NCBI GenBank assembly: GCA_900073065.1 | Contig: FJOG01000009.1 | Coordinates: 167,176-231,175 of the forward strand | Length of the DNA: 64,000 nt | DNA from: Phialocephala subalpina | Lineage: Eukaryota > Ascomycota > Leotiomycetes > Helotiales > Mollisiaceae | Direction of reading: 5' to 3' | In this document: in pieces, positions 31,935-42,971 of the stretch | Layout of the letters: each line of letters opens with the position of its first letter | Position numbering within the stretch: position 1 is the first letter of the stretch | Program-made: the position numbers and the translations under genes | The notes under the pieces: model-generated | What the model was told of the DNA's origin: nothing | Databases searched by the model: none | The model's input: only the letters and a program-made list of their open reading frames with translations

Positions 31935-34757
31935 ATGCGCAAAACACCTCCACCTCAAGACTTCGAGATCCATGTTGATTCTTCATGCTTATCAGAACCT
32001 ACACAAGAAGACACAACAATGTCTGCAGAACGCATACCGAGCAATGAAAGCAGTCAAACTGTTGTTCATCACGATTCCTGGACCGAGGAGGAGTTGAAAA
32101 ATGAAGCGCCTGCAAACGAACATGCTGAGGAGGAACCCGTTGAGAATCACCCGCAAGAAGAAGACAAGGAGAACAGCCCTCCACCTGCCGATATAGATGT
32201 CAAGGAGAAGAAAGCACCAGAGCCCGAGGCTGTTGACGAGAGCCACGACGCAGAGGAACCAACGGAAGAGGTTGTAGAGCCAGAGGTTGTTGCTGAAGAG
32301 CCGCAGACTGCTGATGAGGAGGAGGATGACAAAGAGCGTGAAGCAAGAGAGCGTCGCATCCAGAGAATCGAAGCAGAGATCCAGGCTGCTGCACGAGCTG
32401 TTGTGGCCAACATACACCACGATCACTACGAAGGGCACAATGACTCTGTTCTGAGCTCGCAAACGGATGAAAGCTATAATCAGGAGGCCACGCAGCTTTC
32501 ATACGAGGGGACCGAACTATCTCACGAGGATGATAAGGAGGACTCCTTTGTGTCCGACCACGAAACTCCCTCTGAACACCACTCCGACCAGGAAGGAGGA
32601 GATTCAAGCTCACACCACGATGGGGATGTCGATGATGATGTGTTTAGTAGCTCCGATCGGAGCAAACGGAGCAGCATGGATTCTCTCCACAGTTCAGACG
32701 AAAACCAAAAGCTTCTAACTTCACCGATGGTCGGAGAGGAAGCAGCATCCGCAAACGAGGAAGAAACCATGTCCAGAATACCCAGCATGTCTTCGTACAT
32801 TCACACACCTACACCTGCTGGTGATCATACACCAAGCAAAGTCCTCTCGCGACCTCCTTTTCGTACACCCTCCTCCGTCCGCGCAATGCAAATGTCCTCT
32901 CCCACACCCTCTCTATTCTCCTCTCCGCGATCAACCAAGCGACATCTCCCTACCGTCTCCCGAATTGGCACACCTAATTCACAATACTCCCCCTCCAAAC
33001 GCACACCTACACGACTCAAGCCACGAAAGCCAGCACCGCTTGTCCTTCTACATGTCACCGTCCTCCCACTACAGTGGCCATACTCATACCTAATGTCTTC
33101 CTCCGAGATTCCCGAATCACTGCAGCATGTCAAGGAAAGTTGGAGACTGCTGCAAGACAAAGTCGGAGACACCGTTCTCGAACGTGGCATTCTACTCTCG
33201 CATCCCCAAGAATCATACGAAGTACTCGAAGAGCGCCTATATGAGGCATTGGAATTGCCCGTAAGACCAAGAGCGAGAATACTGAAGTGTGGACATTACA
33301 TGGGACCATTGGATGCAGAGACTCCATCATCAGACGAAGAGAATGACTACTTCGAAGGAGCCGATATCCGTGATGGGAGGAAATGGTGCGATATCTGTGG
33401 GCGGGATGTTCGAGTTGAAGAAGTAGGAGACCTACCACGGGGAGAAAAGCGCTTCACTGTCAAGATATATGCCTCCAATGGGTTGATGAGAGCAGGTGCC
33501 TGGGAAGCTGCCTGGAGAGAGATGGAGAGAGTTGATGTTGAATTGGAGCCATTTGTCGATGCCAATCAACGAGTTGAGCTGGAACATCTAAAGGCCATTA
33601 CACCTCAGGAGACCCACGTCGAGGAAGCCGAAGATGATGGCTTTGTCGATGAGGTGGTGGAAGTGATCGAACATGTCCACGATCATACCAATGAGCAAGA
33701 GCGAAAGGTCCAAGAGGCCAGGGCACGTGAGAAAGAGGAGATGATTGAGCGAATGGCCCAGGAAGATGAAATGAAGCAACGGATCGCCGAGGAAGAGGAG
33801 ATGAAGAACCTCATGGCGGAAGAGGAAGAGTTGAAGCGACGGATGGCCGAAGAAGACGCCATGAGACGACACATGGACGAGCAGGAGCACATCAGACAAA
33901 ACGAGGAGCGAATGCGTGAGGTCTACAGCCAGCAATCTCAGCGACCTTCGTCCACAAGACGCAACTCTTCGAGATCAAGTGTGCACGACGATTCGTCACT
34001 TCCAGAGCTACTCTTGGCTGCCTGCAAGGTTGTTCTAAGAGATTCGAAAAACATTGCCATCGGTGCTCTGAGTGTATTGGTCATATTGCTTGCCATCACA
34101 GCGAGACCGACCCACGAACAAGTTCCGCACTCAGTTGTCATGGACAATGTTTCAGTGCCACAGATCACGACCACTGTCTTCAAGGAGTCTCCCATGACTT
34201 CAATTGACAGTCTTCAGTCGACGACAGAACAAGTCATCCAGTTCGCCTCGAAGGCCACCGAGTTAGAAGCAGTTTCTCAAGTCACGACAACTGTGATCCG
34301 AGAATACACCGTCACCGAAAAGGTCCCAGTTGCCACTTCGGCTGAAAGCATCGAAGTGTTGTCCAGCATATTGGAATCTGTGTCGGTATCTCAAGTCACG
34401 ACGACTGTATTCCGAGAGAAGACAGTCACAGAGCGTGTTTTGGCACCCACCTCCGCCGATGCAGGTGCTGACCCTTGCGAGACTATCATCGCACCTAAGA
34501 ACCAGGTTCCTGTAATTGAAGCTCAGGCCCTGAATGAGGAAGAGCTCGAGTTGGAACAAGCTGAGGTCGAGGAAAGTCCTGAGACCGAAGACGAAGCCAC
34601 GAACGAACAGAACACCATGCCTGAAATCGTCCTCGAAGACGAGACAGCCCAGAAAGTCTTCGGTCCCAACATCGAGCCGGCCGCCAACTCAGAAGTAGCC
34701 GACCAAGTAACCACCAACCTCGACATCGAAGTCAACTCTGCCACCGAGGAAGCCTAG
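31935..34757 (+). CDS. Large acidic coiled-coil protein with one membrane segment
   Basis: Single exon, 940 residues from the ATG at 31935 (MRKTPPPQDFEIHVD), which I prefer; an in-frame ATG at 31866 adds 23. The first 300 residues are very acidic and Ser-rich. A compact, probably folded region follows (PAPLVLLHVTVLPLQWPYS ... ILKCGHYMGP ... WCDICGRDV), with Cys pairs that could bind a metal. A charged coiled coil made of repeated (M)AEEEE-L/M-K-x-x-M units covers about 33,690-33,930. One hydrophobic helix, IAIGALSVLVILLAITA (about 34,051-34,101), is followed by a C-terminal tail with two VSQVTTTV-x-RE repeats. The topology suggests a tail on the far side of an internal membrane. I recall similar fungal proteins labelled 'pathway-specific nitrogen regulator', but nothing here supports DNA binding, so I give no function. 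Confidence 0.85.
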   Translation: MRKTPPPQDFEIHVDSSCLSEPTQEDTTMSAERIPSNESSQTVVHHDSWTEEELKNEAPANEHAEEEPVENHPQEEDKENSPPPADIDVKEKKAPEPEAVDESHDAEEPTEEVVEPEVVAEEPQTADEEEDDKEREARERRIQRIEAEIQAAARAVVANIHHDHYEGHNDSVLSSQTDESYNQEATQLSYEGTELSHEDDKEDSFVSDHETPSEHHSDQEGGDSSSHHDGDVDDDVFSSSDRSKRSSMDSLHSSDENQKLLTSPMVGEEAASANEEETMSRIPSMSSYIHTPTPAGDHTPSKVLSRPPFRTPSSVRAMQMSSPTPSLFSSPRSTKRHLPTVSRIGTPNSQYSPSKRTPTRLKPRKPAPLVLLHVTVLPLQWPYSYLMSSSEIPESLQHVKESWRLLQDKVGDTVLERGILLSHPQESYEVLEERLYEALELPVRPRARILKCGHYMGPLDAETPSSDEENDYFEGADIRDGRKWCDICGRDVRVEEVGDLPRGEKRFTVKIYASNGLMRAGAWEAAWREMERVDVELEPFVDANQRVELEHLKAITPQETHVEEAEDDGFVDEVVEVIEHVHDHTNEQERKVQEARAREKEEMIERMAQEDEMKQRIAEEEEMKNLMAEEEELKRRMAEEDAMRRHMDEQEHIRQNEERMREVYSQQSQRPSSTRRNSSRSSVHDDSSLPELLLAACKVVLRDSKNIAIGALSVLVILLAITARPTHEQVPHSVVMDNVSVPQITTTVFKESPMTSIDSLQSTTEQVIQFASKATELEAVSQVTTTVIREYTVTEKVPVATSAESIEVLSSILESVSVSQVTTTVFREKTVTERVLAPTSADAGADPCETIIAPKNQVPVIEAQALNEEELELEQAEVEESPETEDEATNEQNTMPEIVLEDETAQKVFGPNIEPAANSEVADQVTTNLDIEVNSATEEA

Positions 34758-35715
34758 GCCCCGAGAAACATGTCGATATTCCCCATGAACAGTACTTGAG
34801 CGAGCATTGACGATTTTACTTTGTCCCTAATGTCCGCCCTTTTGTCCAAATAATGAAGCGAAGCGTCTTACATTCCTGATGGAATATTGGAAAGAAGGAA
34901 ATGTAGATAGAATTCTGATAGCGAGTGGAACAGCGTATACCTTGTTGTGTTGTGTATTGAGGGAGCTGATGGATATTGAGATCATTGCGATGGCGAAGGA
35001 TTTTGAGATTTCAGCGATATTTTTGGTAGTTTATGATGATTGCGATTATGATTTTGTGTGGCTGAGAGGAGGAGTGAGTTGAGGGAGGGAAATAAATGAA
35101 TGGATGGATGTTCTTTTCAGATTTGTGTTTGATTTGTGGATGTGAATGTGAGATTGTGGTGGTGAGGCGTTGCAGTGAGTGGGTGAATTCGGAATGTACG
35201 GCAAGTGCCTGCAACATTCTGGTGTTGAGAGAGGACATTCTGGGCTCTGCTCATTTCCAATTCCTCTTATGATTGTTCTGCTTCTAGTAGAAGGTCTGGG
35301 ACATTGAGAATGCCCTCAGGCTCATGTTTCTATCATGCTCCGTGGTCGCACTTTCCTCATTCAAAGACGAAGTTGCGCTAGACGGGCGAATGGCCTGCCG
35401 TACAAATTATTATTTTGTTCTTCAAGCTGCACCAACGCTTTCGCTCGTTTTCAGGATAATATTATTTAAAATTTGTGCATTCCGAGAGAGTTTGTCAAGG
35501 AGATTTGATATTTGATTGCCGAAAAGTATCGCCAATCATATTTCAATTTTTATCCCAGATCATATGCTTTCTGAAGGTAGTTGGGGCCTCATCTCGCTGC
35601 CTACGGTCCGCCAGATGGCAGCCTCAGAAGGCAATCAGAGGGCCTCCTCAACTCAACCACATTTACCGAGACCCGTTTCCTACATCCACCCATCCAACCA
35701 TTCTCCACCATAACA
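34758..35715. other. Intergenic, about 1 kb
   Basis: No gene recognised. Short open frames lack domains and splice context. This begins a 10-kb stretch with only very small genes. Confidence 0.4.
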
Positions 35716-35915
35716 TCAATTCCCATAATCCTACAATGTTTCACACATCAGCAACAAGTACCAAATACATAAACATCAATTAAATTAAAAAAATGTGGCG
35801 CATTAAGTAGCGCACTCACAGTATCGACAGGATGTGGTTGTGGGCGTGGTTGCGTTGACTCGACCTCTCCTCTCTCATCCGAGGCGTGGTGCAGTACCAA
35901 GTGGTGGTTGAACAT
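35716..35915 (-). CDS. Mini-gene A: 36-residue peptide ending DYGN
   Basis: Coding exons 35915-35820 and 35730-35716, separated by an 89-nt GT-AG intron (GTGAGT ... TTGCTGATG ... TTGTAG) in phase 0. The peptide starts MFNHHLVLHH, is acidic in the middle (ASDERGEVES), then Gln/Pro-rich (QPRPQPHPVDT), and the last exon is just D-Y-G-N-stop. Two paralogues on the same strand (38090-38286 and 41441-41622) share the layout, intron position and last exon. Upstream, an apparent non-coding exon ends at a GTGAGT donor at 36067 with an acceptor near 35972, and a TATAAG lies at 36497-36502. There is no signal peptide, membrane segment or known motif, and I do not recognise the family. It could also be a non-coding transcript, but the conserved frame and stop argue for translation. 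Confidence 0.6.
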
Positions 35916-36124
35916 CGCGAGAACTTCAAATTGCGACCGATGAGGAATATTTGGTTTAGCGAGCTGGGTGTCTGTGCTGGAACGTCAGTTTTTCTGTGCT
36001 TGGTCTCTCTTGTAGCACATTTCCGTCTTTTGCCCTGGGAGATGCGTTCGAGGATGCGTTCACTCACTTGCTTTGCTTCGGATTGAATTGATGTTGAGGA
36101 TCTCGATACCCTGGGACAATGAGG

Positions 36125-36441
36125 NNNNNNNNNNNNNNNNNNNNNNNNNNNNNNNNNNNNNNNNNNNNNNNNNNNNNNNNNNNNNNNNNNNNNNNNNNNN
36201 NNNNNNNNNNNNNNNNNNNNNNNNNNNNNNNNNNNNNNNNNNNNNNNNNNNNNNNNNNNNNNNNNNNNNNNNNNNNNNNNNNNNNNNNNNNNNNNNNNNN
36301 NNNNNNNNNNNNNNNNNNNNNNNNNNNNNNNNNNNNNNNNNNNNNNNNNNNNNNNNNNNNNNNNNNNNNNNNNNNNNNNNNNNNNNNNNNNNNNNNNNNN
36401 NNNNNNNNNNNNNNNNNNNNNNNNNNNNNNNNNNNNNNNNN
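36125..36441. other. Assembly gap (317 N)
   Basis: An unsequenced gap inside the first exon or upstream leader of mini-gene A. Open frames drawn across it are meaningless. Compared with mini-genes B and C, the true distance missing may be only a few tens of bases. Confidence 0.98.
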
Positions 36442-36496
36442 TTGCGTGGGAGAGAAAGAGGGAGGAGGAGAGCAGAAGAAGGGGAATGGGAGTGTC

Positions 36497-36502
36497 CTTA
36501 TA
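36497..36502 (-). promoter_or_regulatory. TATA box of mini-gene A
   Basis: TATAAG on the minus strand in the setting TATAAGGACACTCCC. It matches TATAAGGACGCTGCC of mini-gene B, followed in both by a pyrimidine-rich leader. Upstream, both keep CTTGAAGCAGCGA. Confidence 0.6.
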
Positions 36503-38089
36503 GCTTTCCAAATCGTCGCTGCTTCAAGGACGACACGGGAGGATACTTACTACAACACCAAGTTTTCTTCCTCACCGATGCTGAATTGGGCGAGTCCCAA
36601 TCAGAGAAATGCAATTCCCGTCGCTGTTCTATGTGGGATGGTCCTGTGGCAGGTCGTATCCTCTGGGAGAGGGTCCTTGAGATCTCAGAATGCAGCGCAA
36701 CTGGACGGGATGATTCCACTAATGTCTGTCTTGAATCCGATTCAGTCGGGATAGAAGTAAAGTTTCTCAGACTGGAAGCATCTTTTTTAGACTCTCTGCG
36801 ATTGAAATAAAATGAAAGGGCCGTTTGGGTGACAAGCTGGCTGCACCTACCGGGGAAACACTCCAGTCTTGCGAGTATCGTGCGATCCCGAACATAGTCA
36901 GTAGCTATTTGTTCGTGTCACGATGAAAAGGGATTCATTTCCCTTCTTTGCCAAAATTCTTCATGGTTATAAGAAAGCATCCAATGGTTCATACCCATTG
37001 TTCTGCACGACCTCCAGCTTTACGAGCGCAGAGTTGCATATAAGTAAGTGAGGTCACGTGACTCTACTTCGAGACCTCGCGGATGATTCTCTCGCTGCAT
37101 TCAGCTAATATGACCGGGAGCATTTGACAGGAGTCATGGAGCCGCCTGAGAGTCCGTAAGTTCAGAAGAAACCTCCGAGTCTTTGGGCTGAAGTCAATTC
37201 ACATAGGAACTGTTGTGGGCCATGCTACCAGCGTTGCAATCTCTCTGTCCGAGAGGGAGAATATTAATGAAAGACGCTCAACTACGGCTCGAACCGTAGA
37301 CGATCAAATTCCATGATAGTATAATACTAGGCAAGGGATGGCAGTGATATTGTCAAGCAAGTTATTGTGGCAGAAGTATTCGCAATCAACGCAATCTCAA
37401 TTCAATTTATAACGTAAATCCTATCCATCATACGCTACGTCTTTATCCTGAAGCACGCCCTTTTGAGCTGAAAAGATCGAGGGTCTGGTAGATACTGTCC
37501 ATCACGTGCGCGCCAAAATATCAGGAGAGAATGACTTGATCGAGATGCGCGACGAGCGAAATAATTGTTGACGATATTCTGAGCTGAGTTGCGCCATTGT
37601 TCCTGCATCGTGTTGTTAGCATGCGCCTAGGTAGTCTTTTGAATGTTGGGCACGTGCGCTCCAAATGCACTGTGCACAGTTCTGGTGGTTCAACCGCCTT
37701 ACGAGCCGGGCTTCATGGGTCTGTGCGCTCAGGGTGTTTTCGAAGAAAATAGCGAATAAAATCTTGAATTATAAAGGTATTAATAGACGCATATACAATT
37801 TATCTAAAATGAAACGTAAAACCGAGATATTAAATGATATTGATTAGTGGTGCTTGTAAACTTTAGAAGTGATAGTCGTGACTTTTGAAGTTCATAGGCA
37901 AAAAGGGACTCACTAAAGCCGGAAAAATGCCCTGTGGAGGAGCACAAGTGACTCCCGGCTCGTTAAGGTTACAGATCGTGCCATGGAGTACGCGCGCAAA
38001 ACTCGAGGCGAGACAGCGCATCACAAAAGCGAACGGATCAACGTACCTTCGAACCCCTTTTTCGACCCAACACATTCTCAACAACGACA
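36503..38089. other. Intergenic between mini-genes A and B
   Basis: No gene recognised. The stretch holds A/T-rich segments and short unrelated open frames. Confidence 0.4.
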
Positions 38090-38286
38090 TTAATTGCCAT
38101 AATCCTACAACAGCGCAAACTCATTAACATTGTCCTTCGAATTATTTTTTTCATTTCGCCTTAATAGTGCGGGCGCATCAAGTGTGCACTCACAGTATCG
38201 ATGGGATGGGGCTGTGGTTGTGGTTGTTGGGTCGAGACATCTCCATCATCCGAGGCGAAGTTGAACATCAAGTGGTGGTTCGACAT
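38090..38286 (-). CDS. Mini-gene B: 35-residue peptide ending DYGN
   Basis: Coding exons 38286-38194 and 38104-38090 around an 89-nt phase-0 intron, the same length as in copy A. The peptide begins MSNHHLMFNF, then ASDDGDVST, then QQPQPQPHPIDT, and ends D-Y-G-N with TAA (copies A and C use TGA). The 23 nt before the ATG are almost identical to copy A. A first non-coding exon ends at the GTGAGT donor at 38442-38437 and its intron ends near 38344. Substitutions between A and B change codons, but the frame, splice sites and the terminal four codons persist. Function unknown. Confidence 0.62.
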
Positions 38287-38573
38287 CGCGAGAACTTCAA
38301 ATTGCGACCGATCGGGAGAGATTGATTAAGCGAGGTAGCCTGCCTGTGAACATTATCAATTCTGCTTTCTGCGAATGTACTGAACGAAATTGTGTAGCTT
38401 CGTATAGCATCCCGTGACAAGGTCATTGCTGGAAGCACTCACTTTTTTTCTTGGGAGTGGTTCTAGAGAATTGTTTTCTGGCGATGGAACAAAGCTCGTG
38501 GATGTGTCGGCTGCCTAAAATTAGAAGAGATGGAGAAGGAAGGAGAAGGACGAAGATGGGAGATGGCAGCGTC

Positions 38574-38579
38574 CTTATA
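38574..38579 (-). promoter_or_regulatory. TATA box of mini-gene B
   Basis: TATAAG lies 293 bp upstream of the ATG, preceded (on the minus strand) by a GCAGCGAGGAGG segment that is partly shared with copies A and C. Confidence 0.6.
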
Positions 38580-38699
38580 CCTCCGTCCTCCTCGCTGCTT
38601 CAAGCAGGATGTTCCACACGAAGCCCACGAACAGCTATTTGAATTCCTTCACCGGTGTGGAGTCTCTGAGAAGAGCCAGTGATCTTCTTCGATTTCCGC

Positions 38700-41440
38700 C
38701 GCTGTCCTATGCATCATGTCTCGTTGATCCGTACATGTCAACAACTGGCCTGCGATGATGAGCCGCCGGGGCGGCAGGACAAACCGCCGGAGGTGAACTT
38801 GAACCTGAGGCGGTGGGACGGCGTCAGAACCCTTGAAAGTCGGAGGCGCCAGATTCTTTCAAGTACTCTCAGCAAAACAATCATGCTGTCTTGATTGCGG
38901 AATGCTCAGAAGTGCCTGTGTGTCTGAAATCAACTTTGATTTGACCTTGTTCCGTTGCCTGAGTTCACACGCGCGGCAACGCCCTCAAAGTAGCCGCACT
39001 CTTCTCTCTGGCACTCCCGAGCACTACAATATTTTACTCGCAGTTAGTTGCGTGGATTCATGTAAACGAGTTAAAAAACCACCTTTCTAATTAATATGTT
39101 CTTCATTGCCTGACTTTGTGATGCAGCGCACGTGCCGTCGCCCCTCGTTAAAATTGCCACCTTTTGACAGGGAGTCTGCAGTTTTCGCGACTTTTAGTTT
39201 GAAGCTACGCCATTCCGACAAGGGTTCTCCGGATTCCTGGCCTGCACCCAAATGCCTCCTTAACACATTATTGGTCTATTAAGTCTTTTAATCTCATGCC
39301 CAACATCACAAGCCTTGAGCTTCTCATAAAGTCTTTCTACTTCGTTAACATTTTCCATGATTGTTATCTCGTATGGAGAGCGTGACATGCAAGGCCACTA
39401 CATCCCCAACCAACGCACTGAATGTGGCACAAATGCAGTTCACTTTCAGCCCCATCATCCTCTTGAAAATATGAGGAACGAAAGGAATGCAATCAATGGC
39501 GCGGGGGTGGTATGGAGTTGGCGGTATTGAAGGAGGAGTGGCATCGCTCCAGCCACGCGAGCCACAGTACTTCGCATTAGGAATTTTGGCGTGACTACCC
39601 CCGTGTGCTCCTGTTTTTGAGGCAACAACTTCTCTTGCCAACTTGTCAATGTTTCGGCAAGATCAGGTGTCTCTAGATGTTTGAGGCGAGTGCCTATAAG
39701 TGAGTTGCGCCCAATATGCTTTTGAGTTCTGTTTCTTTATTACTACGTAGTACGTCGCGACACCATGTTTTTCCAAGACCATTTGGGAGATTGAAATTGA
39801 TATTTATTCTCAGTTTAACCAAGTTATCTTTTTGAGGCGAGTCTCCATTATCAAACGTGATTCTTTTTGTCTGCTCAACTTCCGTTTGTCCACCTTGATG
39901 CATTTGGCTCGACCTTCACAAGTCCCCCATACAAAACCCCGCATAGATTCCTTTAACCTCCGCAACCAGCTGTTCTGACCCGTATGAAATTTCTCTTGAG
40001 TTGGAGGCTGGGCCAATCATACAATAAACTCTACTCGCCTCCATTAGCTTGTTACTCATCAACAGGAATGCAATGAGAACCATGCCTTGTTCCATGAAAT
40101 TGCAGCCGGACTACTGGTCGGCCCAGATTCATTGACTTTCCGTTTTCGATAATGTTTTCAATCGCCATCTTTCAACAACCTAGATCGCTCAAACACTCTA
40201 TCTATGTGTCTTCGCTACGACGGTCTCGTATAGTAGAGCAATCATTGGATAAGCGAATTATATAAATACAGGCACATAATCTAGCGATGCCAGAAGTCTA
40301 TGCCGTAGTACTTTGAGAAAAAGATGAATCCCGAGCCCCCACATCCCCGCGGGCATTGCCTACTTAGAAGCTAGCCTCCGCAAGGCCGGACTGGCTGACG
40401 GATGAGAAGCAAGGAAGAAGCTGTGGTGCTCGTAGAGTATAAATGTAAAATTCGATGCGAAGCCATCATGGCCGTTTTTTCCAAAGGGACAACAAGTTGC
40501 TCCCAGCTTGGAGAGTGCAGAGGTTTTTCCGTCCGCTGGCAGAGGACTACTGCCATTCTCGTTCGTGGACAAACATTCAAACATTTGCAATCAATCAATG
40601 AATCAAGAATTGAAATTAAACAGCCAAGATGTACTCTGATGAATACTAGAAAAAAGGGGGGGGGGGATCGTGATGCTCATGGTTTCTAATTTGCTGCTCC
40701 TAAATGAGCTTGATAATTCGTTGCCCTGTCCTCAGTCAGACATTTGAAGAAGGAACAAATAACATTGAGCTGATGGCGGTGGAAATGTTGGTCAACTGAG
40801 AGAGTATAGGCCTATTGCATCATCGTCACGTATGGTTGCGTTATCGGGAATCGTCAGGCATACAGATCATAAACCATTGGCTATCCTGCAGCTCAAACGA
40901 GGCAAACTGGTGCGGCTGTGGTTTGCCAGCCTAATGCGAACCAGACATCGCATAGAATCTGGCTCCCTGAATTGCTCACCGTGGCAGCAGTTGGGACCCT
41001 TCACCGAGTAGCTGCAATTTTTCATACTTTGACTGAGTTTAAGCGAGCCAGTCACATCCTGTCCTAGCTCAAGAGTCAGCCAGCCAATGGGTGTACCGAT
41101 TTAGAGCCAATCGAATGTCCCCCTTTCTCATTGTAATGTCTTATTTTGGTGTCGGATCGCGCCTTCCATGTCAGGTTCGCCTTACAAGTCGGAGTCCTCA
41201 GCGGCGGAAAGAGCTTGGCATTCAGGGACTGCACGTGCCTCAGTCTACATTCCCCGACGTCAAATTTCTTGCTGGCTGATAACATGGTTTCAATGCACAT
41301 TGGTTCACTCCTTGAATGACTATCAAAGCAAATGTTCCAATTCGATCTGTCTCATCAACCTTCTCCACACTTTTTGCCATTTCCGACTACGACCAACCAC
41401 CAACAAAAAATCTCTCGCTCCTTGTGGTGAGAGGTCCCAA
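38700..41440. other. Gene-poor stretch, about 2.7 kb
   Basis: I find no convincing gene. Open frames of 60-100 codons occur on both strands (for example 39345-39641) but lack domains. A poly-G run follows poly-A at 40652-40669. Confidence 0.4.
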
Positions 41441-41622
41441 TCAATTGCCATAAGACTAAATGAGAATTGCTCCTGTTAGTATTGATACTTGCTCTACGCA
41501 ATCTCTATCAGGTGGGTTAATAATGCCAGGGATAAACTCACTGTATCTCTGATGGGTGTTTGTGGTTGAGTTTGAACTTCTTCCTCCTCAGACCCACGGT
41601 CCTGCATAGCGTGGTATTTCAT
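41441..41622 (-). CDS. Mini-gene C: 31-residue peptide ending SYGN
   Basis: Coding exons 41622-41542 and 41455-41441 with an 86-nt phase-0 intron (GTGAGT ... ATACTAACA ... TTTAG). The peptide starts MKYHAMQDRG, then SEEEEVQTQPQTPIRDT, and ends S-Y-G-N-stop. It is the most diverged of the three copies but keeps the acidic-then-QP order, the threonine before the splice, the intron phase and YGN. A plausible first-exon intron ends at CTGACAG (about 41680) after an ATTAAC branch site. Immediately upstream of the ATG the frame also happens to be open (ASEIGVLE), so an alternative upstream start through that splice cannot be excluded. Confidence 0.55.
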
Positions 41623-41894
41623 CTCGAGAACACCAATTTCGGAAGCTTGGTTGGAAGATACTAATTCGACGGCAAAAAGCTGTCAGAAAGTTAATGATCA
41701 GCCAAGCAGTACCAGTCAGGACCGAAGGACTGTCTTGGCTTTGCACCGAACCTCGTAAGAAACCGATCTTGAAAGATCAAAGTGTGGTCTTGTTGGTTTG
41801 TGTTTATATCGATGCTTTGTGAAGCATATGAAGGAGCTGATCTGGACTCGCGAGTGAGAGAAAGAATGCAGAAATGGATGGGTGGGAATGCATT

Positions 41895-41900
41895 CTTATA
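41895..41900 (-). promoter_or_regulatory. TATA box of mini-gene C
   Basis: TATAAG lies 278 bp upstream of the ATG, close to the 293 bp seen in copy B. Confidence 0.55.
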
Positions 41901-42971
41901 CCGAGTGCTCTGTCCGCCGCCTCAACGACAGCTAGGGTCTTCTTTCCACACGGTGACTTTCGAGCTTGCTGGGGAGCCCAGATCCGCAAGCCTCAATAGA
42001 AATTTCTGGGTTCCCATGTTATCATGATGACAAGCCGGTCGGTGTCCCACTGGCCCTCGCCTTGAAGATCGGAGCAATGCAGACGGCGATGTACTCTTCG
42101 GAAAGGACGCGACAAGACTTGTGTATCACAAGGCCAATTATGGTTGGAGAAGGTTGGCAGATTCAGGAAGCGTACATGAGCGGGCATTCTTCCTGTGCCC
42201 AATCTTTGCCACGAGAAGCGTTTCGTTTGTGGGAGAGTGGTGAGCCGATACGCCTCACGATCACTCACTGTGAGATTCGGACATGAGAAGGAAGATATTT
42301 CAAGATCCTGGCATAGCAGCTTGATCATGGGCCCATCACGCAGGAGCCACTCGATACAAATTTGAAATGAGAAAGGAAGACATCCTTCAGGGTGTGAAGT
42401 GGTACTGCACTGTGCCACCACTCAATTTCGGGGGAGAAAATGTAGGCGTGCCAAGACCCTGAAATATTTTTGATATTTACAAAAGTCATACTTTATCCTC
42501 TTCATGAGTAAACGTCTGTCACGACGAGTTGTCTCAAGGGTCACGTGGATACTTCTACAACGCTCCTACTAAGAAGCAAGTGTTTCGAGAACGCGAGATC
42601 GAAGCAAATAAAGTATTCAAACAGAGAGAGAACGTACTCGATGGCCAGTGTTCAGCGAGTTGCCAGACTAGGGACGTAAAGTCTCGGAATCTTAACATTT
42701 TCTTTCTGGGAAGTTCGATATACATGAATCTATCAACAGACCTGGAGCTTGCGACTTGATTTCCTCACTTTTATGTACGCGCATCTCAATAAACACGCTT
42801 CTTGCCAGTCAACGTTGCAATCTATGACGCCCATACGGATTCCCAGGCCCCGCTGTATCATTTTCAGTGTCTTACACTATCGTATCTCTTCACTAGAACA
42901 CTTCCATCGCGGCGAACCTTGCAGGGGGTGGCCCAAAGGGGGAGGGAGGGGGACTTACCACCAATTATTCA
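41901..42971. other. Intergenic, about 1.1 kb
   Basis: Upstream of mini-gene C and downstream of the four-TM gene. No gene or repeat recognised; open frames on opposite strands overlap (41966-42421). Confidence 0.4.

Noticed and set aside
31992..32613. Long minus-strand open frames opposite the start of the large acidic protein
   Set aside because: They are mirror frames of a codon-biased acidic coding region and translate to low-complexity Ser/Arg/Val runs with no domain.
35716..35750. Reading the mini-gene last exon in another phase (ATTATGGGAATTGATGTT...) as a longer protein
   Set aside because: That frame is open in all three copies for some distance, but the coding exon that precedes it ends in phase 0 in all three. 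The other frames of the preceding exon are closed in at least one copy.
35816..36810. Open frames spanning the N gap on both strands
   Set aside because: Most of their length is N, so there is no evidence they are continuous.
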